From Deinococcus sonorensis KR-87 (GTDB lineage: Bacteria; Deinococcota; Deinococci; Deinococcales; Deinococcaceae), in the NCBI RefSeq assembly GCF_040256395.1, contig NZ_CP158300.1:310001-374000 (forward strand): a stretch of DNA of 64,000 bases. Reading direction: 5' to 3'. Of this stretch, positions 1 through 8,197 are shown piece after piece. The notes under the pieces are model-generated. The model saw only the letters and a program-made list of their open reading frames with translations, did no database searches and was not told the DNA's origin. The position numbers and the translations under genes were made by a program. Position 1 is the first letter of the stretch; each line of letters starts with the position of its first letter.

Positions 1-580
1 CGCCGTCCACCCAGCCGGGCGACACGCTGAGCACCCGGATGTCCGGGGCCAGCGCCCGTCCCAGGCTCCTGGTGATCGAGTCCAGGGCCGCCTTGCTGGC
101 GCAGTACGCCACGTTGCTGCCCACGCCGGTGCGCCCGGCGACGCTGCTGATGTTGACCACCAGACCGCGGCCCCCGGCGCGCAGCAGCGGCGCGAAGGCG
201 CGCACGGCCGCGAAGGCGCCCCGCACGTTCACGCGCAGGATGGTGTCGATCCACTCGTCGCTCAAGCCGTCCAGGTCCTCGTGGGGGACGGGCGTGGTGA
301 TGCCCGCGTTGTTGACCAGCAGGTCGAGGCGGCCCTCGGTGGCGTGCACGTCGGCGGCGGCGGCCTGCAGCGTCGCGCTGTCGTCCACGCGGGTCAGCAC
401 CGCGCGGTGGCGTCCGTTGCCGCCCAGCCGTGCCGCGAGGGCCGTGGCCCGCTCCGCGTCGCCCGCGTACCCCACCAGCACCGTGGCACCCGTCGAAGCC
501 AGCGTGGCGCTGATCTCGGCCCCGATGCCCCCCGCGCCTCCCGTCACCAGCGCCACCTGCCCCTCCAGTGTTCCGTTCAC
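1..580 (-). CDS. SDR-family oxidoreductase (3' end outside window)
   Basis: About 193 N-terminal residues of a short-chain dehydrogenase/reductase; the C-terminus runs off the left edge. The GTG start (578-580) overlaps the TGA stop of the LacI gene as GTGA, so translation is probably coupled. Seen: the Rossmann glycine motif TGGAGGIG near residues 13-20, the NNAG motif, an active-site Ser in NISSVAG and YCASK as the YxxxK catalytic pair. The family uses NAD(P)(H) to oxidise or reduce alcohol/carbonyl groups in the cytosol. As last visible gene of the minus arm of the catabolic locus it probably catalyses one redox step of that pathway; the substrate cannot be read from the sequence. Confidence 0.9.
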   Translation of the reverse strand, partial: MNGTLEGQVALVTGGAGGIGAEISATLASTGATVLVGYAGDAERATALAARLGGNGRHRAVLTRVDDSATLQAAAADVHATEGRLDLLVNNAGITTPVPHEDLDGLSDEWIDTILRVNVRGAFAAVRAFAPLLRAGGRGLVVNISSVAGRTGVGSNVAYCASKAALDSITRSLGRALAPDIRVLSVSPGWVDG

Positions 581-1602
581 CTTGCCCCCCGGACCGTGTC
601 CCGCCAGATCAGCTCGCCCTGATGCAGTCGTGGTTCGTCGCTCGGCTGCGGGTCCTCCAGCGCCAGCAGCGCGTCCTCGATCATCGCGCCCAGCGGCTGA
701 CGGATGGTGGTGAGGCGGTAGGCCAGCCGCGCCGACTCCTGAATGTCGTCGAAGCCGATCACCGACACGTCCTGCGGAACCCGCCGGCCCAGCTGTCGCA
801 GGGCGTCCAGCACCCCGATCGCCACGATGTCGTTGGCTCCGAAAATCGCGTCGGGTCCGTCACCCTCTGCATACAGGTCCAGCGTCGCCTGCACGCCCCA
901 GTCGTACTGAAACGCCCCGGACGGCGCGGCCACCGGTGCAAGGCCCGCCTGTTGCAGCCGGGCCATGAAGCCGTGCAGCCGGTCCTGATGGGTGGACGTC
1001 TCCGGGTCGCCGCCGATGAAGGCCAGCCGCCGCGCACCCGTCTCCAGCAGCACCTCGGCGGCCAGCTGCCCGCCGGCATGGTTGTCGCACGCCACCGACA
1101 GCAGCCGCTGGCCCGGCAGATGGCGGTTGAACAGCAGCACCGGCACCCCGCCGCGCGCCACGTCGCCCAGGTTGGGCGGCGTGTTGTTCAGGCGCGTCGG
1201 GAAGACGATGGCGGCCTCGATCTGGTAGCGGCTGGCGGCGTCCAGCGTGTCCTGAACGTCGCGGCGGGCGTCGTGGGTCAGCAGCAGCGCCCGTTTGCCG
1301 CGCGCCTCCAGCGCCTGAGCGAACTGCGAGAGCGCCTGCGGATAGAAGGGGTTGTGCAGGTCGCCCACGATCAGCGCCACGATGCCGCTGCGCTGCGTGA
1401 CCAGACTGCGGGCGATGGCGTTCGGCTGGTAGCCGAGTTTGCGTGCGGCATCCAGCACCCGCCGGCGGGTTTCCGGGCTGATGTGCGCGCCGGGCGTGAA
1501 GGCGCGCGACACCGCCGATTGCGACACGCCGGCTTCCCGCGACACGTCATGGGACGTGACGCGCTGGGTGGACCCGGAAGTCGGTGTGTCGTCTTTCTTC
1601 AT
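577..1602 (-). CDS. LacI-family transcriptional regulator, likely regulator of the divergent catabolic locus
   Basis: About 341 residues. An N-terminal LacI helix-turn-helix (TSHDVSREAGVSQSAVSRAF) is followed by a hinge-like stretch (NAIARSL) and a periplasmic-binding-protein-like effector domain ending in the typical DDIQESARLAYRLTTIRQPL block. The ATG at 1602 is preferred because it directly precedes MKKDD and has a GAAGGCGA purine stretch upstream; an in-frame ATG at 1665 would add 21 residues with no family resemblance. It lies 91 bp downstream of the HisD-like gene and overlaps the SDR start. Two identical palindromes with a central CG, as usual for LacI operators, lie at the two divergent promoters of this locus (5198-5211, 5409-5422) and are its most likely targets (inference). 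Confidence 0.93.
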   Translation of the reverse strand: MKKDDTPTSGSTQRVTSHDVSREAGVSQSAVSRAFTPGAHISPETRRRVLDAARKLGYQPNAIARSLVTQRSGIVALIVGDLHNPFYPQALSQFAQALEARGKRALLLTHDARRDVQDTLDAASRYQIEAAIVFPTRLNNTPPNLGDVARGGVPVLLFNRHLPGQRLLSVACDNHAGGQLAAEVLLETGARRLAFIGGDPETSTHQDRLHGFMARLQQAGLAPVAAPSGAFQYDWGVQATLDLYAEGDGPDAIFGANDIVAIGVLDALRQLGRRVPQDVSVIGFDDIQESARLAYRLTTIRQPLGAMIEDALLALEDPQPSDEPRLHQGELIWRDTVRGAR

Positions 1603-1693
1603 GGCGTCGCCTTCAGCATAGAGTGCCGGCTCCGGGTGGCGGGTTGAGGATTCCGGAGGTTCCACGGGCCACGCCGGACACCCGGAGCCGCGC

Positions 1694-2992
1694 TCAGTCC
1701 GCTCCGCCCACCGGCGCCGGCTGCCGGTAGCGCTCCACCCGCAGGTCCGCCTGCCGTTGGTGGCCGGCGAAGCCCTCCACGCCGCAGATCACCGAGCAGT
1801 GCTGTCCGATGACGACGCTGGCCTCGCGGGTGGCGCGCTGGTACGTGACGGTCTTGAGGAACTTGCCGACCCACAGGCCCCCGGTGTAGCGGGCGGCCCG
1901 GCCGGTCGGCAGGATGTGGTTGGTGCCGATGGTCTTGTCGCCGTAGGCCACGTTGGTCTCCGGCCCCAGGAACAGCGAGCCGTAGTTGGTCAGGTGATTC
2001 AGGAAGTAGTCGGGGTCGCGGGTCAGCACCTGCACGTGCTCGGAGGCGATCTCGTCGGCCACCTGCACCATCTCGGCGTCGTCCTCGGCCAGCACGATCT
2101 GGCCGTAGTCGCGCCACGCCTGACCCGCCACCTCTGCGGTGGCCAGCACCTGCAGCTGCCGCTCGATTTCCGTCACGACCTCGCCCGCCAGCCGCTCGGA
2201 GGTGGTCAGCAGCACCGCCGGGCTGTTCGTGCCGTGCTCCGCCTGGCCCAGCAAGTCGGTGGCCACCATCTCGGCGTCCACCGAGTCGTCGGCGATCACC
2301 AGCGTCTCGGTCGGGCCGGCCAGCAGGTCGATGCCCACCTGTCCGAACAGCTGGCGCTTGGCCTCGGCCACGTAGGCGTTGCCGGGGCCGACCAGCATGT
2401 CGACCGGCTGGATGCGCTCGGTGCCCAGCGCCAGGGCCGCCAGCGCCTGCACGCCGCCCATGATGTAGATCTCGTCCGCTCCGGCCAGATGCATGGTCGC
2501 CACCGTGGCCGGGAACGGCTGGCCGTCCTTGGGCGGCGTCACGGCGACCACCCGCGGCACCCCCGCCACCTTGGCGGTCGCCACGCTCATGATGGCGCTG
2601 GCGATCATCGGATAGCGCCCGCCCGGCACGTAGCAGGCCACCGAGTTCACCGGCAGCACCCGGTGGCCCAGCCGCACGCCGGGAATGGTCTCGATCTCCA
2701 CGTCCCGGACCGAGTCGCGTTGCGCCTGGGCGAAGGTGCGGACCTGCTCCAGGCTGAAGCGGATCGAGCTCAGCTGCTCTTCCGGGACCTGGGCCATGCA
2801 GGCGGCGATCTGCTCCGCGCTCAGGCGGAAGGTGGGCGGGTTCCAGCCGTCGAAGCGCTGCGACAGGTCCGCCAGCGCCGCGTCTCCGCGTTCCCGGATG
2901 TCGGCGATGATGCCGCGTACCGTCTGCTGCACCGAGTCCTGCAGGCTGAGCTTGGTCTGAACGTTCATGCCGGGTTTCAGAATGCGTGCCAT
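1694..2992 (-). CDS. HisD-family dehydrogenase (histidinol dehydrogenase-like), copy 1
   Basis: 432 residues, normal HisD length. Conserved features seen: GPGNAYV (about 192-198), AGPTE (215-219), zinc-ligand equivalents Q250, H253, D352 and H421, the general-base pair E318-H319 and the NHILPT signature with H359. All residues needed for the four-electron oxidation of an alcohol to a carboxylate through an aldehyde are therefore present. There are no other his genes nearby; neighbours are catabolic (aldolase, ABC importer, hydrolases), so a role like that of the catabolic HisD homologue HpsN (sulfopropanediol dehydrogenase) is more likely than histidine synthesis. Start ATG has AGGAGA 8 nt upstream. 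A second copy lies at 12303-13571 in the opposite arm. Confidence 0.9.
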   Translation of the reverse strand: MARILKPGMNVQTKLSLQDSVQQTVRGIIADIRERGDAALADLSQRFDGWNPPTFRLSAEQIAACMAQVPEEQLSSIRFSLEQVRTFAQAQRDSVRDVEIETIPGVRLGHRVLPVNSVACYVPGGRYPMIASAIMSVATAKVAGVPRVVAVTPPKDGQPFPATVATMHLAGADEIYIMGGVQALAALALGTERIQPVDMLVGPGNAYVAEAKRQLFGQVGIDLLAGPTETLVIADDSVDAEMVATDLLGQAEHGTNSPAVLLTTSERLAGEVVTEIERQLQVLATAEVAGQAWRDYGQIVLAEDDAEMVQVADEIASEHVQVLTRDPDYFLNHLTNYGSLFLGPETNVAYGDKTIGTNHILPTGRAARYTGGLWVGKFLKTVTYQRATREASVVIGQHCSVICGVEGFAGHQRQADLRVERYRQPAPVGGAD

Positions 2993-3039
2993 AAGGATTC
3001 TCCTGAAGAAAAAGGCCGGGTAGCGGACGGCGGACGGGC

Positions 3040-3840
3040 TCAGTAGCGGGTCTGCGACGCCGCCCGGTCAGCAGTCGGGCCGCGCAGGTCATCCAGCACC
3101 TGCCGCGCCGCGCCTTCCAGCAGCGCCACGTCGGAGCCGGCGGTCACGAAGGTGTAGCCGAGCGTCTGGGCGTGGCGCGCCAGCGGCCCGCCCGGGGTGA
3201 AGATGCCGGCGATCAGGCCCCGCTGCCGGGTCTCGTGCGCGATGTGCGCCACCGCGGCGGCGGCGGGTCCCGCCTGGAAATCCACGGTGGCCTGCCCGGT
3301 CAGGCTGAGGCTCAGGTCAATCGGGCCGACGAAGATGCCGCTCAGGCCCGGCGTGTCGAGGATCTGGTCCAGGTTCTCCAGGCCCTGCGCGGTCTCGATC
3401 ATTGCGAAGATCAGCGTGAGGTCGTTGGCCCGGTCCGCGTACGCGGCGCCGTGATGCAGGCGGGCCCGGGTGGGGCCGTAGCTCCGGCCGCCGACCGGAG
3501 CGTAGCGGCAGGCGTGCACCAGCGTACGGGCCTGCTCCGGCGTGTCGATCATCGGGCAGATCACGCCGGCGGCGCCCGCGTCCAGGGCGCGCATCAGGTC
3601 CGGTGGATGCAGCCAGGGCACCCGCACCAGCGCGGCGGCCGGCGTGGCGGCAATGGCCTGCAGGGTAGAGACCAGCCCGCCGTCGGTGATCAGTCCATGC
3701 TGCAGGTCCACGGTCAGGGTGTCGTAGCCGGCCTGCCCCATCACCTCGGCGCTGACGCCGCCCGGCAGGTGCAGCCAGCCGTTCAGCACCGTCTCGCCGG
3801 CCGCCAGGCGGGCATGCAGCTGTTCCAGACGCTCAGGCAT
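3040..3840 (-). CDS. HpcH/HpaI aldolase/citrate lyase family protein
   Basis: 266 residues of the class II pyruvate-aldolase fold (HpcH/HpaI, KDR aldolase type). Seen: NGWLHLPG near the start, the DLQHG motif (about 46-50), GVICPMIDTPEQA with the conserved region around the metal ligands, IFAMIETAQGLENLD (metal-binding Glu in ETA) and GPIDLSLS (Asp ligand). Family members cleave or form 4-hydroxy-2-oxo acids to pyruvate plus an aldehyde using a divalent metal. The start has GGAGGTG upstream, located inside the end of the preceding hydrolase gene, with an 8-bp overlap. Likely splits a 2-oxo-acid intermediate of the local pathway (inference). Confidence 0.9.
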   Translation of the reverse strand: MPERLEQLHARLAAGETVLNGWLHLPGGVSAEVMGQAGYDTLTVDLQHGLITDGGLVSTLQAIAATPAAALVRVPWLHPPDLMRALDAGAAGVICPMIDTPEQARTLVHACRYAPVGGRSYGPTRARLHHGAAYADRANDLTLIFAMIETAQGLENLDQILDTPGLSGIFVGPIDLSLSLTGQATVDFQAGPAAAAVAHIAHETRQRGLIAGIFTPGGPLARHAQTLGYTFVTAGSDVALLEGAARQVLDDLRGPTADRAASQTRY

Positions 3841-4480
3841 GCGCCACCTCCAGCAGCGCCGCCGAAATGAGCGCCGGGGCGTCCAGCGGCAGGTAATGTC
3901 CGGCGTGCGGGACGACCTTCAGCTGGGCCTGTGGGGCCAGCCGCTGCATCTCCAGCGCTAGGTCCGGCGGCGTGACCGGATCATTCTGGCCGGCGAGCAG
4001 CGTGAGCGCCCCGCGCCACCGCGCCAAGTCCGGCCGGCTGTCGGGGCGGGTCCGGAGCAGGGCCAGTTGATGGAGAAACGTGCTGGGCCCAACCCGGTGA
4101 GCCATCTCTGCCAGCACCGGTCCATGCGGTCCGCCGGCCAGCGCTTCCACCACGCTGCCGAAGTGCCCGGCCCGCACCTGCCGCTCCTGCTCGTTCCAGG
4201 TGATGAGCTGCTGCGGTGTCGGTGGGCGAGGATTGGCGCTCAGGAGCGTCAGCCGGGCCACCCGCTGCGGGAGTTGACGCAGCATCTCGAACGCCACGAT
4301 GGCACCCAGCGAGAAGCCGATCAGATGGAGCGGTCCGGAAATGCCGTCCAGCGCGCCTCGGGCGGCCTCGTTCAAGGACGCGCCCTGGATCGTCGGCACC
4401 ACGTACGCGCCGGCCGGCAGCTTGACCTCGGTCCATAGCGCCGCGTCACACAACGTGCCGGGCAACAGCACCGTGGGCAC
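3833..4480 (-). CDS. alpha/beta hydrolase
   Basis: 215 residues, short alpha/beta-hydrolase fold. Seen: oxyanion-hole segment LLPGTLCD at the N-terminus, nucleophile elbow GFSLG, an acid candidate in GQNDPVTPP and the C-terminal HAGHYLP with the catalytic His. No signal peptide, so cytosolic. GTG start, 3 bp after the cupin stop; the 3' end overlaps the aldolase by 8 bp, so it is the second gene of a tight operon. The family cleaves esters, lactones, thioesters or C-C bonds; here a lactonase or esterase step in the unknown pathway is plausible (inference). Confidence 0.88.
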   Translation of the reverse strand: MPTVLLPGTLCDAALWTEVKLPAGAYVVPTIQGASLNEAARGALDGISGPLHLIGFSLGAIVAFEMLRQLPQRVARLTLLSANPRPPTPQQLITWNEQERQVRAGHFGSVVEALAGGPHGPVLAEMAHRVGPSTFLHQLALLRTRPDSRPDLARWRGALTLLAGQNDPVTPPDLALEMQRLAPQAQLKVVPHAGHYLPLDAPALISAALLEVAHA

Positions 4481-4483
4481 GGC

Positions 4484-5104
4484 TTACTCGTCTCCGAACT
4501 GGTGCAGCAGTTGCTCTTCAACCTCGGCAAAGTTGGCGGGCTTGATCATCTTGCCGCTGTCGTCCGCCTCGAACCCGTACTCGCGCGCCTGACGGATGAC
4601 CTCCGGCGCCCAGTAGGGGTCCTTGCCTTCATAGGCTTCGTGCTTCTCCAACACAGCGAAGATCCAGCTCTCGCCCTCATCGATGCATTCGAAGCCGCGC
4701 CACAGCTGAGCGGGCAGGGTGATGTAATCGAATTCCTCCAGGATGGTCTCGCCGTCCACCCGGTCGGCAGACTCGCCCCAGTAGAAGCGCCAGCGCCCGC
4801 GCAGCGGCAGGAACGACTCGATGTAGTCGTGGGTGTGGTACGCCGGACCGTTGCCCTGCCGCGCCCGCACCATCCCTATCTGGAAGCCGTGCGGCGAGGT
4901 AATGAACGGCGCGTAGGCATCGTTCTCGCTGGCGGTGTCTCCGATTACCGCGTAGTTGTGCCGCTGGTGGCCCGGCAGGACGCTGTCGATGAACATCAGG
5001 GGAATCGGACGGGACTTCAGGTCCCGGAAGCGCACCACATTGCCGGTCATGACGCCAAGGTCTTCGGCGGGGGGGGTCGGTCGAGCGTCAGGGGCCTTGG
5101 TCAT
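4484..5104 (-). CDS. cupin-domain protein, first gene of the minus arm
   Basis: 206 residues. A single cupin domain is visible: motif 1 around PAYHTHDYIESFLPLRG (H-x-H and Glu metal ligands), then a second beta strand block with EEFDYITLPAQLWRGFE and a long C-terminal helical tail. Cupins of this size are isomerases, dioxygenases or binding proteins with a bound metal. The ATG at 5104 is chosen because GGGAG lies 6 nt upstream and the protein-like sequence begins there, although the frame stays open to 5398. It is preceded by a promoter with an operator at 5198-5242 and is followed after 3 bp by the hydrolase gene. Confidence 0.85.
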   Translation of the reverse strand: MTKAPDARPTPPAEDLGVMTGNVVRFRDLKSRPIPLMFIDSVLPGHQRHNYAVIGDTASENDAYAPFITSPHGFQIGMVRARQGNGPAYHTHDYIESFLPLRGRWRFYWGESADRVDGETILEEFDYITLPAQLWRGFECIDEGESWIFAVLEKHEAYEGKDPYWAPEVIRQAREYGFEADDSGKMIKPANFAEVEEQLLHQFGDE

Positions 5105-5197
5105 GGTGTCTCCCTTGAAAGCGGCGAACGCGGAGTGGCGAGCACAGCGGCGCCAGCGGTCCTCCGGAGAACCCGGAGGGCCAGTGACGACGCCTCG

Positions 5198-5242
5198 TGC
5201 ATACGTATGCACACCGTACTCCGCTCCTGCGGCCCTCGTCAA
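5198..5242 (-). promoter_or_regulatory. promoter with palindromic operator for the minus arm
   Basis: On the minus strand TTGACG (5242-5237), an 18-nt spacer and TACGGT (5218-5213) form a sigma70-like promoter. Immediately downstream is the perfect palindrome TGCATACGTATGCA (5198-5211, extended by one pair to 16 bp). It would cover the transcription start and block initiation. An identical core palindrome has the same position relative to the divergent promoter. Predicted 5' UTR to the cupin gene is about 100 nt. Confidence 0.7.
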
Positions 5243-5375
5243 GCCGCATCTGTGCAGGTCGTCAGAAGCCAGAACGGGCAGAGAACACAACAGCGCCTTC
5301 AACGAAAAATGGCCACGAGACCAGCCCATAGCTAACGCCTTCGCCTTGGGTGGCGGCGGATCAACTGTGAAGGAC

Positions 5376-5422
5376 TTGACAAACTCGAAACGGCGCAACT
5401 ATGGTGTATGCATACGTATGCA
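5376..5422 (+). promoter_or_regulatory. promoter with palindromic operator for the plus arm
   Basis: TTGACA (5376-5381), an 18-nt spacer and TATGGT (5400-5405), followed 3 nt later by the perfect palindrome TGCATACGTATGCA (5409-5422). The architecture mirrors the minus-strand promoter. The two operators are 211 bp apart (about 20 helical turns), which would allow looping by a tetrameric LacI-family protein (inference). Confidence 0.72.
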
Positions 5423-5745
5423 GAGCCCGGCTGGTCCAGGCTGCACCGTCACCCCCGCACAGACGGCAAGAGGTGACCGGGTGCAGGGCCGGCGGGTATG
5501 ACTGCACCGTATCTTCGCCAGCAGCGGTCGTCCGTCCATGTGCCGTTGAAACGTCGCTCAGCGCGGCCCCGGCCTCAGATTCGCCTCAGCACCTTCGCTG
5601 CCCCCTGAACTTCACGCCAGCACGGCCGAATCAGGACGGCCAGCCGCCACGCGCCCCACGGCGCGTTGCCCGGAGCCCGTGGAGCACGCACCGCGTGCAC
5701 CCGCACCGACCTTCGCAGCAATCACCTCGTCAGGAGGACACCGAT
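5423..5745 (+). other. long 5' leader of the ABC importer operon
   Basis: If transcription starts near 5412, the binding-protein mRNA has an untranslated leader of about 330 nt. I see no gene in it; the importer frame is open through it but lacks resemblance to the binding-protein family. The only clear element is the Shine-Dalgarno AGGAGG at 5732-5737. The 5243-5375 stretch between the two promoters also shows no gene. Confidence 0.4.
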
Positions 5746-7119
5746 ATGCAGAAAGCAGGCAAGGCAGGGAAGCAGCGGTTGGGACTGTCTCTGGGTCTCG
5801 TGGGCGTGCTGGCGGTGGGCATCGTGCCCTCGATGGGCAGCGCCCAGGGCAACGTGGCCTACGGCCTCAAGGCGGGCAAGCCCTACAACGGCACCAAACT
5901 CAAGTTCCTGATTTGTTGCCTGGGAGCCGGGCAGTTCGCGCAGCTCAGCAAGCTGACCGGCGAGGGCGGCGAGTTCCAGCAGCTCACCGGCATCTCGGTG
6001 CAGTGGGAGAACACGCCCTATGAGGCGCTGCAGCAGAAGGAACTGGTGGAGGCCACCACCGGCAGCACCTACGACGTGGTGTCGTGGGTGGACGCCTGGG
6101 GCGAGGCGATCAAGCCGTATCTGGTGCCGCTCAACAGCCGTATTCAGGCGGACAAGGTCAACCTCAAGGACTACCCCAGCGCCTACATCCAGGCGGCCAC
6201 CGACAGCAGCGGCAACATCATCGGCATGCCGTTCCGTGGTCACCCGCTGGTGATGTTCTACCGCAAGGACGTGTTCGACGCGCTGAAGCTGCCGGTCCCG
6301 CGGACCTGGCAGGCGGTGGTCAAGACCGCCCAGACGATCCAGCAGAAAAAGCCCGGCATGGTGGGCCTCTCGACCATGTACGGCGTGAACGCCGGGCAGA
6401 ACCTGTTCAACTGGGTCAGCATGCTGTGGGGCAACGGCGGCGACATCCTGGACAAGGGCAACCACCCGATCTTCAACAACGCCAAGGGGCTGCAGGCCAC
6501 CCAGTTCTACATCGACATCCTGCGCAAGGACAAGGTGACGCCCGCCGCCGCGACCACCTACGGCGAGCCCGAGTCGTCCACCCAGATCCTGCAGGGCAAG
6601 GCCGCAATGTGGGTCGGCTGGTGGTGGTACTGGTCCAAATTCGCCGATCCCAAGCAGGTGTCGGCCGACGTGCTGAACAACGTGGGCTTCGCGCCCGCGC
6701 CCGGCTGGGCCGGCGGCACCACCCAGAACTACGGCCTGGTATGGCCGGTGGGCATCTTCAAGAACTCCAAGAACCAGGACGCGGCCTGGGAGTTCATCAA
6801 GTACGTCAGCAACACCGACGTGCAGAAGAAGGTGGCCGCCAACCGCAGCGACCCGGCGCTGGCCGACAACACCATCGTGACCTTCTCGGGCATGAACGAC
6901 CCGAAGGTCAACGCGGCCAACGGCGGCATCCCCAAGGTGGGCGGCCAGGCGCTCAAGACCGCCCGCACGCTGCCGCAGGTGCGCTCCTGGGCCGAGATTC
7001 AGAGCGTGCTGGAGGTCGGCATCAACCAGATGGCCACCGGCGCGGACGTCAAGTCCACCCTCGACCGGATGGCCCGGGACGTGGACGCCATTCAGAAGCG
7101 GGCCGGCTACTACAAGTAA
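5746..7119 (+). CDS. ABC transporter substrate-binding protein, carbohydrate type (family 1)
   Basis: 457 residues. An N-terminal Sec signal (KQRLGLSLGLVGVLAVGIVPSMGSAQ, about residues 9-34) leads into a family-1 extracellular solute-binding fold of the MalE/UgpB type (FRGHPLVMFYRKDVFDALKL, EFIKYVSNTDVQKKVA). It captures the substrate in the periplasmic space for the two permeases encoded next. The ATG at 5746 has AGGAGG 8 nt upstream; the frame is open further upstream but without family sequence. It is the first gene of the plus arm of the divergent locus. Substrate unknown; the family suggests a sugar, polyol or sugar-derived acid. Confidence 0.92.
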   Translation: MQKAGKAGKQRLGLSLGLVGVLAVGIVPSMGSAQGNVAYGLKAGKPYNGTKLKFLICCLGAGQFAQLSKLTGEGGEFQQLTGISVQWENTPYEALQQKELVEATTGSTYDVVSWVDAWGEAIKPYLVPLNSRIQADKVNLKDYPSAYIQAATDSSGNIIGMPFRGHPLVMFYRKDVFDALKLPVPRTWQAVVKTAQTIQQKKPGMVGLSTMYGVNAGQNLFNWVSMLWGNGGDILDKGNHPIFNNAKGLQATQFYIDILRKDKVTPAAATTYGEPESSTQILQGKAAMWVGWWWYWSKFADPKQVSADVLNNVGFAPAPGWAGGTTQNYGLVWPVGIFKNSKNQDAAWEFIKYVSNTDVQKKVAANRSDPALADNTIVTFSGMNDPKVNAANGGIPKVGGQALKTARTLPQVRSWAEIQSVLEVGINQMATGADVKSTLDRMARDVDAIQKRAGYYK

Positions 7120-7134
7120 GCGGGCGAAGGGTCC

Positions 7135-7168
7135 GCGGTGGGGGACCCGCTCCGGCGGCCCCCACTGC
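7135..7168 (+). other. intercistronic stem-loop after the binding-protein gene
   Basis: GCGGTGGGGG (7135-7144) can pair with CCCCCACTGC (7159-7168) with one mismatch and a 14-nt loop. There is no T-run, so it is more likely an mRNA-stabilising or attenuating hairpin that favours binding-protein expression over permeases, a common arrangement in such operons. Confidence 0.4.
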
Positions 7169-7246
7169 GGGCATGTCCCGGCGGGTCCGCCTCGCTGAGG
7201 CCGTGAACCGCCTGAGCTCTGAACCAGCCGTCATGAGGTGAGCGCT

Positions 7247-8197
7247 ATGGAACTTCCGCAACCCGCCGCCCCGAGTGCCGCTTCCGCTGTCCTGAGGACC
7301 CGGAAGCCAAAGGTGAAGGCCGGACAACTCAGAAGCGGCGGCCTGCGCTGGATGCTGCTCGGCCCCGCGCTGGTGGTGATCCTGGCGACGGTGGTGTCGC
7401 CGCTGGTGTCGTCCTTCATCACCTCGTTCCGCGACTGGCGGCTGATCTACTCCCCGACCCCCGGCGCGTTCGTGGGCATGGACAACTACACCCGCGCCCT
7501 CAGCGACGCCGGCTTTCTCAACAGCCTGCGCGTCAGCGGGCTGTACATGCTGATGTCGGTGACGATGACGCTGCTGATCGGGCTGGGCATCGCCCTGCTG
7601 CTGGCCAAGCCGACCCGCCTGAACGTGTTCGCGCGCACGCTGCTGATCTTTCCCTTCGCGGTGGCGCCGGTGCTGAAAGGCTACAGCTGGCGCTTCATGC
7701 TCAACCCCGACTACGGCGTGTACGCCAAGATGCTCGGCGCGGTGATTCCGCCGCTCAAGGGGTACCTGTGGCTGGGCCACGAGTTCAGCGCGCTGCTGTC
7801 CATCGTGATGTCGGAGGTGTGGGGCTGGGCGCCGCTGTTCGCGCTGATGTTCATCGGGGCGCTGGGGTCTATTCCCGGCGAGACCACCGAGGCTGCCAAG
7901 GTGGACGGCGCCACGTCGGTGCAGATCTTCTTCCGCATCACCCTGCCGCTGCTGGCCCCGGTGATCTACATCGTGGCGTTGCTGAAGATCATCTCGGCCT
8001 TCAAGATGTTCGACCAGGTGGCGATCATGACCGGCGGCGGCCCCGGAAACTCCACCCAGACGCTGTACTACTACGTGTACCAGGTGGCCTTCCGCAACCT
8101 CGACATGGGGTACGCCTCGGCCGTGTCGTACATCCTGGTGGCGATCATGGCGCTGCTGGCGTTCCTGTACGTCCGCGTGCTGCTGAGGGAGCACTGA
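7247..8197 (+). CDS. ABC transporter permease, MalF/UgpA type
   Basis: 316 residues with about six membrane segments; the first is LLGPALVVILATVVSPLVSS. The EAA loop typical of carbohydrate permeases is seen as ETTEAAKVDGATSVQIFF, which contacts the ATPase. The ATG at 7247 is preferred over GTG 7238 because GAGGTGA lies just upstream. No ATPase gene is present in the locus, so the importer must use a shared MsmK/UgpC-type ATPase encoded elsewhere, as is common for this class. Confidence 0.9.
   Translation: MELPQPAAPSAASAVLRTRKPKVKAGQLRSGGLRWMLLGPALVVILATVVSPLVSSFITSFRDWRLIYSPTPGAFVGMDNYTRALSDAGFLNSLRVSGLYMLMSVTMTLLIGLGIALLLAKPTRLNVFARTLLIFPFAVAPVLKGYSWRFMLNPDYGVYAKMLGAVIPPLKGYLWLGHEFSALLSIVMSEVWGWAPLFALMFIGALGSIPGETTEAAKVDGATSVQIFFRITLPLLAPVIYIVALLKIISAFKMFDQVAIMTGGGPGNSTQTLYYYVYQVAFRNLDMGYASAVSYILVAIMALLAFLYVRVLLREH

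Noticed and set aside
1694..2992. Assignment as the biosynthetic hisD
   Set aside because: All HisD motifs are there, but two copies in a catabolic locus without other his genes argue for a catabolic homologue.
1757..3046. Long open frame on the plus strand opposite the HisD-like gene
   Set aside because: Shadow of the high-GC coding strand: rich in His, Arg, Gly and Val with no domain; the minus frame has complete HisD motifs.
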